From the NCBI GenBank assembly GCA_020216985.1, contig JAIWOH010000187.1, positions 1 through 15,547 of the forward strand: 15,547 nucleotides of DNA, read 5' to 3'. Positions within the stretch are counted from its first letter, which is position 1; each line of letters starts with the position of its first letter. Positions 14,644 through 15,547 of the stretch are shown here, in pieces. The position numbers and the translations under genes were made by a program. Under the pieces are notes generated by a model. It made no database searches, was not told the origin of the DNA, and saw only the letters and a program-made list of their open reading frames with translations. The DNA is from Nitrospira sp. (lineage in GTDB: Bacteria; Nitrospirota; Nitrospiria; Nitrospirales; Nitrospiraceae).

Positions 14644-14670
14644 TTCGTGTGCCTCCTTTCCCAAGTTGCT

Positions 14671-14751
14671 GCCCAACGCTGCGCATGAGCGGCGAGCGGA
14701 GGCGGCGCAAAGCGCCGACGTAGCGAGTCCGACTCGATGTGCTTGTGAGAG
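14671..14751 (-). other. attC site 5 (one degenerate outer box)
   Basis: The left box GCCCAAC (14671-14677) is perfect. Inner arms GCGCATGAG and CTCGATGTGC pair with one extra base on the right arm, and the centre has a GGCGC/GCGCC stem (14702-14717). The expected right box at 14745-14751 is GTGAGAG rather than GTTRRRY. About 81 bp. Confidence 0.65.
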
Positions 14752-14752
14752 T

Positions 14753-15454
14753 TCATTGTGTTGGCTTAGCTGGCTCTGGCTTTACACCTTTTATCTCCAA
14801 CACCGCTGCATCTTCTTCGTGGATAACTACTCGCACCTTCTGTCCGGTATTCGATCCCAAATGTGTTTTGGAGGCAGTAACTAAGATCGGGAACACTCGC
14901 CGAAGATCATCACTTGATCCGGTACTCGTTACTGTGGCTCTCCATAACTGGCTAAACTTTTTCTCTTTCCGATAAGTCTCAAGGTCGTATGCATCAAGAA
15001 GCATGAACCTAAAGTAGATCGTATATGAGCCGACGTGCGTGGTGCACCTGGTGACTCCGTATGTTGGCGTATACGTCGTAGTGCCAGAATACGTTCCATA
15101 ACCTCCATATGTGCTGAGCGTGCCGAAGGTTGTTGAGGAAGATACTCCGGTTTGACCCACACCGGGAGCAAAGTCGAGATGTTCCTTCGGATCACCGATT
15201 CCATAGGCCAAAAATACCACGAGTTCAGCCTTCTCGATGCTATCTGCTCTCACGAAGCCCTTTGTGGCGAGCGCTCGGTGAACGTATGTTGCAAACTCTT
15301 TGAACTGAAGGTCTTCCGCCGATGTATCTTCGTTGCCAGGCAACAAGATATACGTTTTCTTGGCGCCAAGCCATTCTGAGGAAATGGAATCTACATCCAC
15401 ATGACATTGGGGGCTCATGGTTGCACAGCCTGATACCAGAGCTGCCGCGGCCAC
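14753..15454 (-). CDS. DUF4136-like lipoprotein (cassette-borne; start uncertain)
   Basis: This is a predicted outer-surface or periplasmic lipoprotein. From the GTG at 15454 it has 233 residues with a lipobox LVSGC (Cys10). The body resembles DUF4136: ILLPGNEDTSAEDLQFKEF, a second segment (YVHRALATKGFVRADSIEKAELVVFLAYG) typical of this fold, then a Gly/Tyr/Ser/Thr-rich linker (TFGTLSTYGGYGTYSG) and a C-terminal beta half. GTG has AGGGGAG 8 nt upstream but leaves almost no positively charged signal region. The same frame stays open to the window edge (through RWLDFRGALQ), so the real start may lie further right. The TGA stop is 2 nt outside attC5. Confidence 0.7.
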   Translation of the reverse strand: MAAAALVSGCATMSPQCHVDVDSISSEWLGAKKTYILLPGNEDTSAEDLQFKEFATYVHRALATKGFVRADSIEKAELVVFLAYGIGDPKEHLDFAPGVGQTGVSSSTTFGTLSTYGGYGTYSGTTTYTPTYGVTRCTTHVGSYTIYFRFMLLDAYDLETYRKEKKFSQLWRATVTSTGSSDDLRRVFPILVTASKTHLGSNTGQKVRVVIHEEDAAVLEIKGVKPEPAKPTQ

Positions 15455-15547
15455 CTGTAGTGCTCCCCTGAAATCAAGCCACCTGGGTTGACTGTTGCGC
15501 GCGGAATTGGACGGGACTGCGGTACCCGAGCGCTTGATGGGGCCGCT

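Overview
The window reads as chromosome of a Gram-negative, GC-rich bacterium, most plausibly a Nitrospira-like member of the Nitrospirota. The reasons are a genuine Pup gene outside Actinobacteria, a K+-independent-type membrane pyrophosphatase, a single bifunctional Rel enzyme, and the mix of exported small proteins. This placement is inference from gene content; no marker gene fixes the taxon.

Bases 1-10.2 kb are ordinary housekeeping chromosome. In order they hold: the 3' part of an M3B oligoendopeptidase F; a convergent RluE-type rRNA pseudouridine synthase; a Bfd ferredoxin with a Fur-box-like palindrome over its promoter; a zinc-ribbon plus exported flavodoxin pair on the minus strand; an exported DUF192 protein; a recJ-rel operon on the minus strand; a 65-residue Pup that already ends in Gly-Gly-Glu; and hppA. 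No proteasome, Mpa, Dop or PafA gene lies in the window, so pup stands apart from its partners here. Recognisable sigma-70-type promoters precede recJ, pup, hppA and bfd.

Bases 10.5-11.6 kb carry a plus-strand pair: an 84-residue unknown and a SAM-dependent methyltransferase. The methyltransferase tail now runs through a 7-bp tandem repeat and into an IS3-family transposase remnant.

Bases 11.70-15.55 kb are an integron-type gene-cassette array with no integrase in view. Six attC sites point the same way, for cassettes on the minus strand. From right to left the cassettes carry a DUF4136-like lipoprotein (running to the window edge), a VOC/PhnB-like protein, an ACR3-like arsenite-type transporter, a SLATT two-helix membrane protein, a small two-TM protein, and one cassette with no convincing gene. 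The first cassette and any integrase must lie beyond the right edge. The distal end of the array meets the IS3 transposase remnant exactly at the attC crossover point. This suggests the array was placed into the transposase gene by integrase at a secondary GTT site. The cassettes are unlinked in function: stress or toxic-metal handling, a putative defence or cell-suicide membrane protein, and surface lipoprotein functions.
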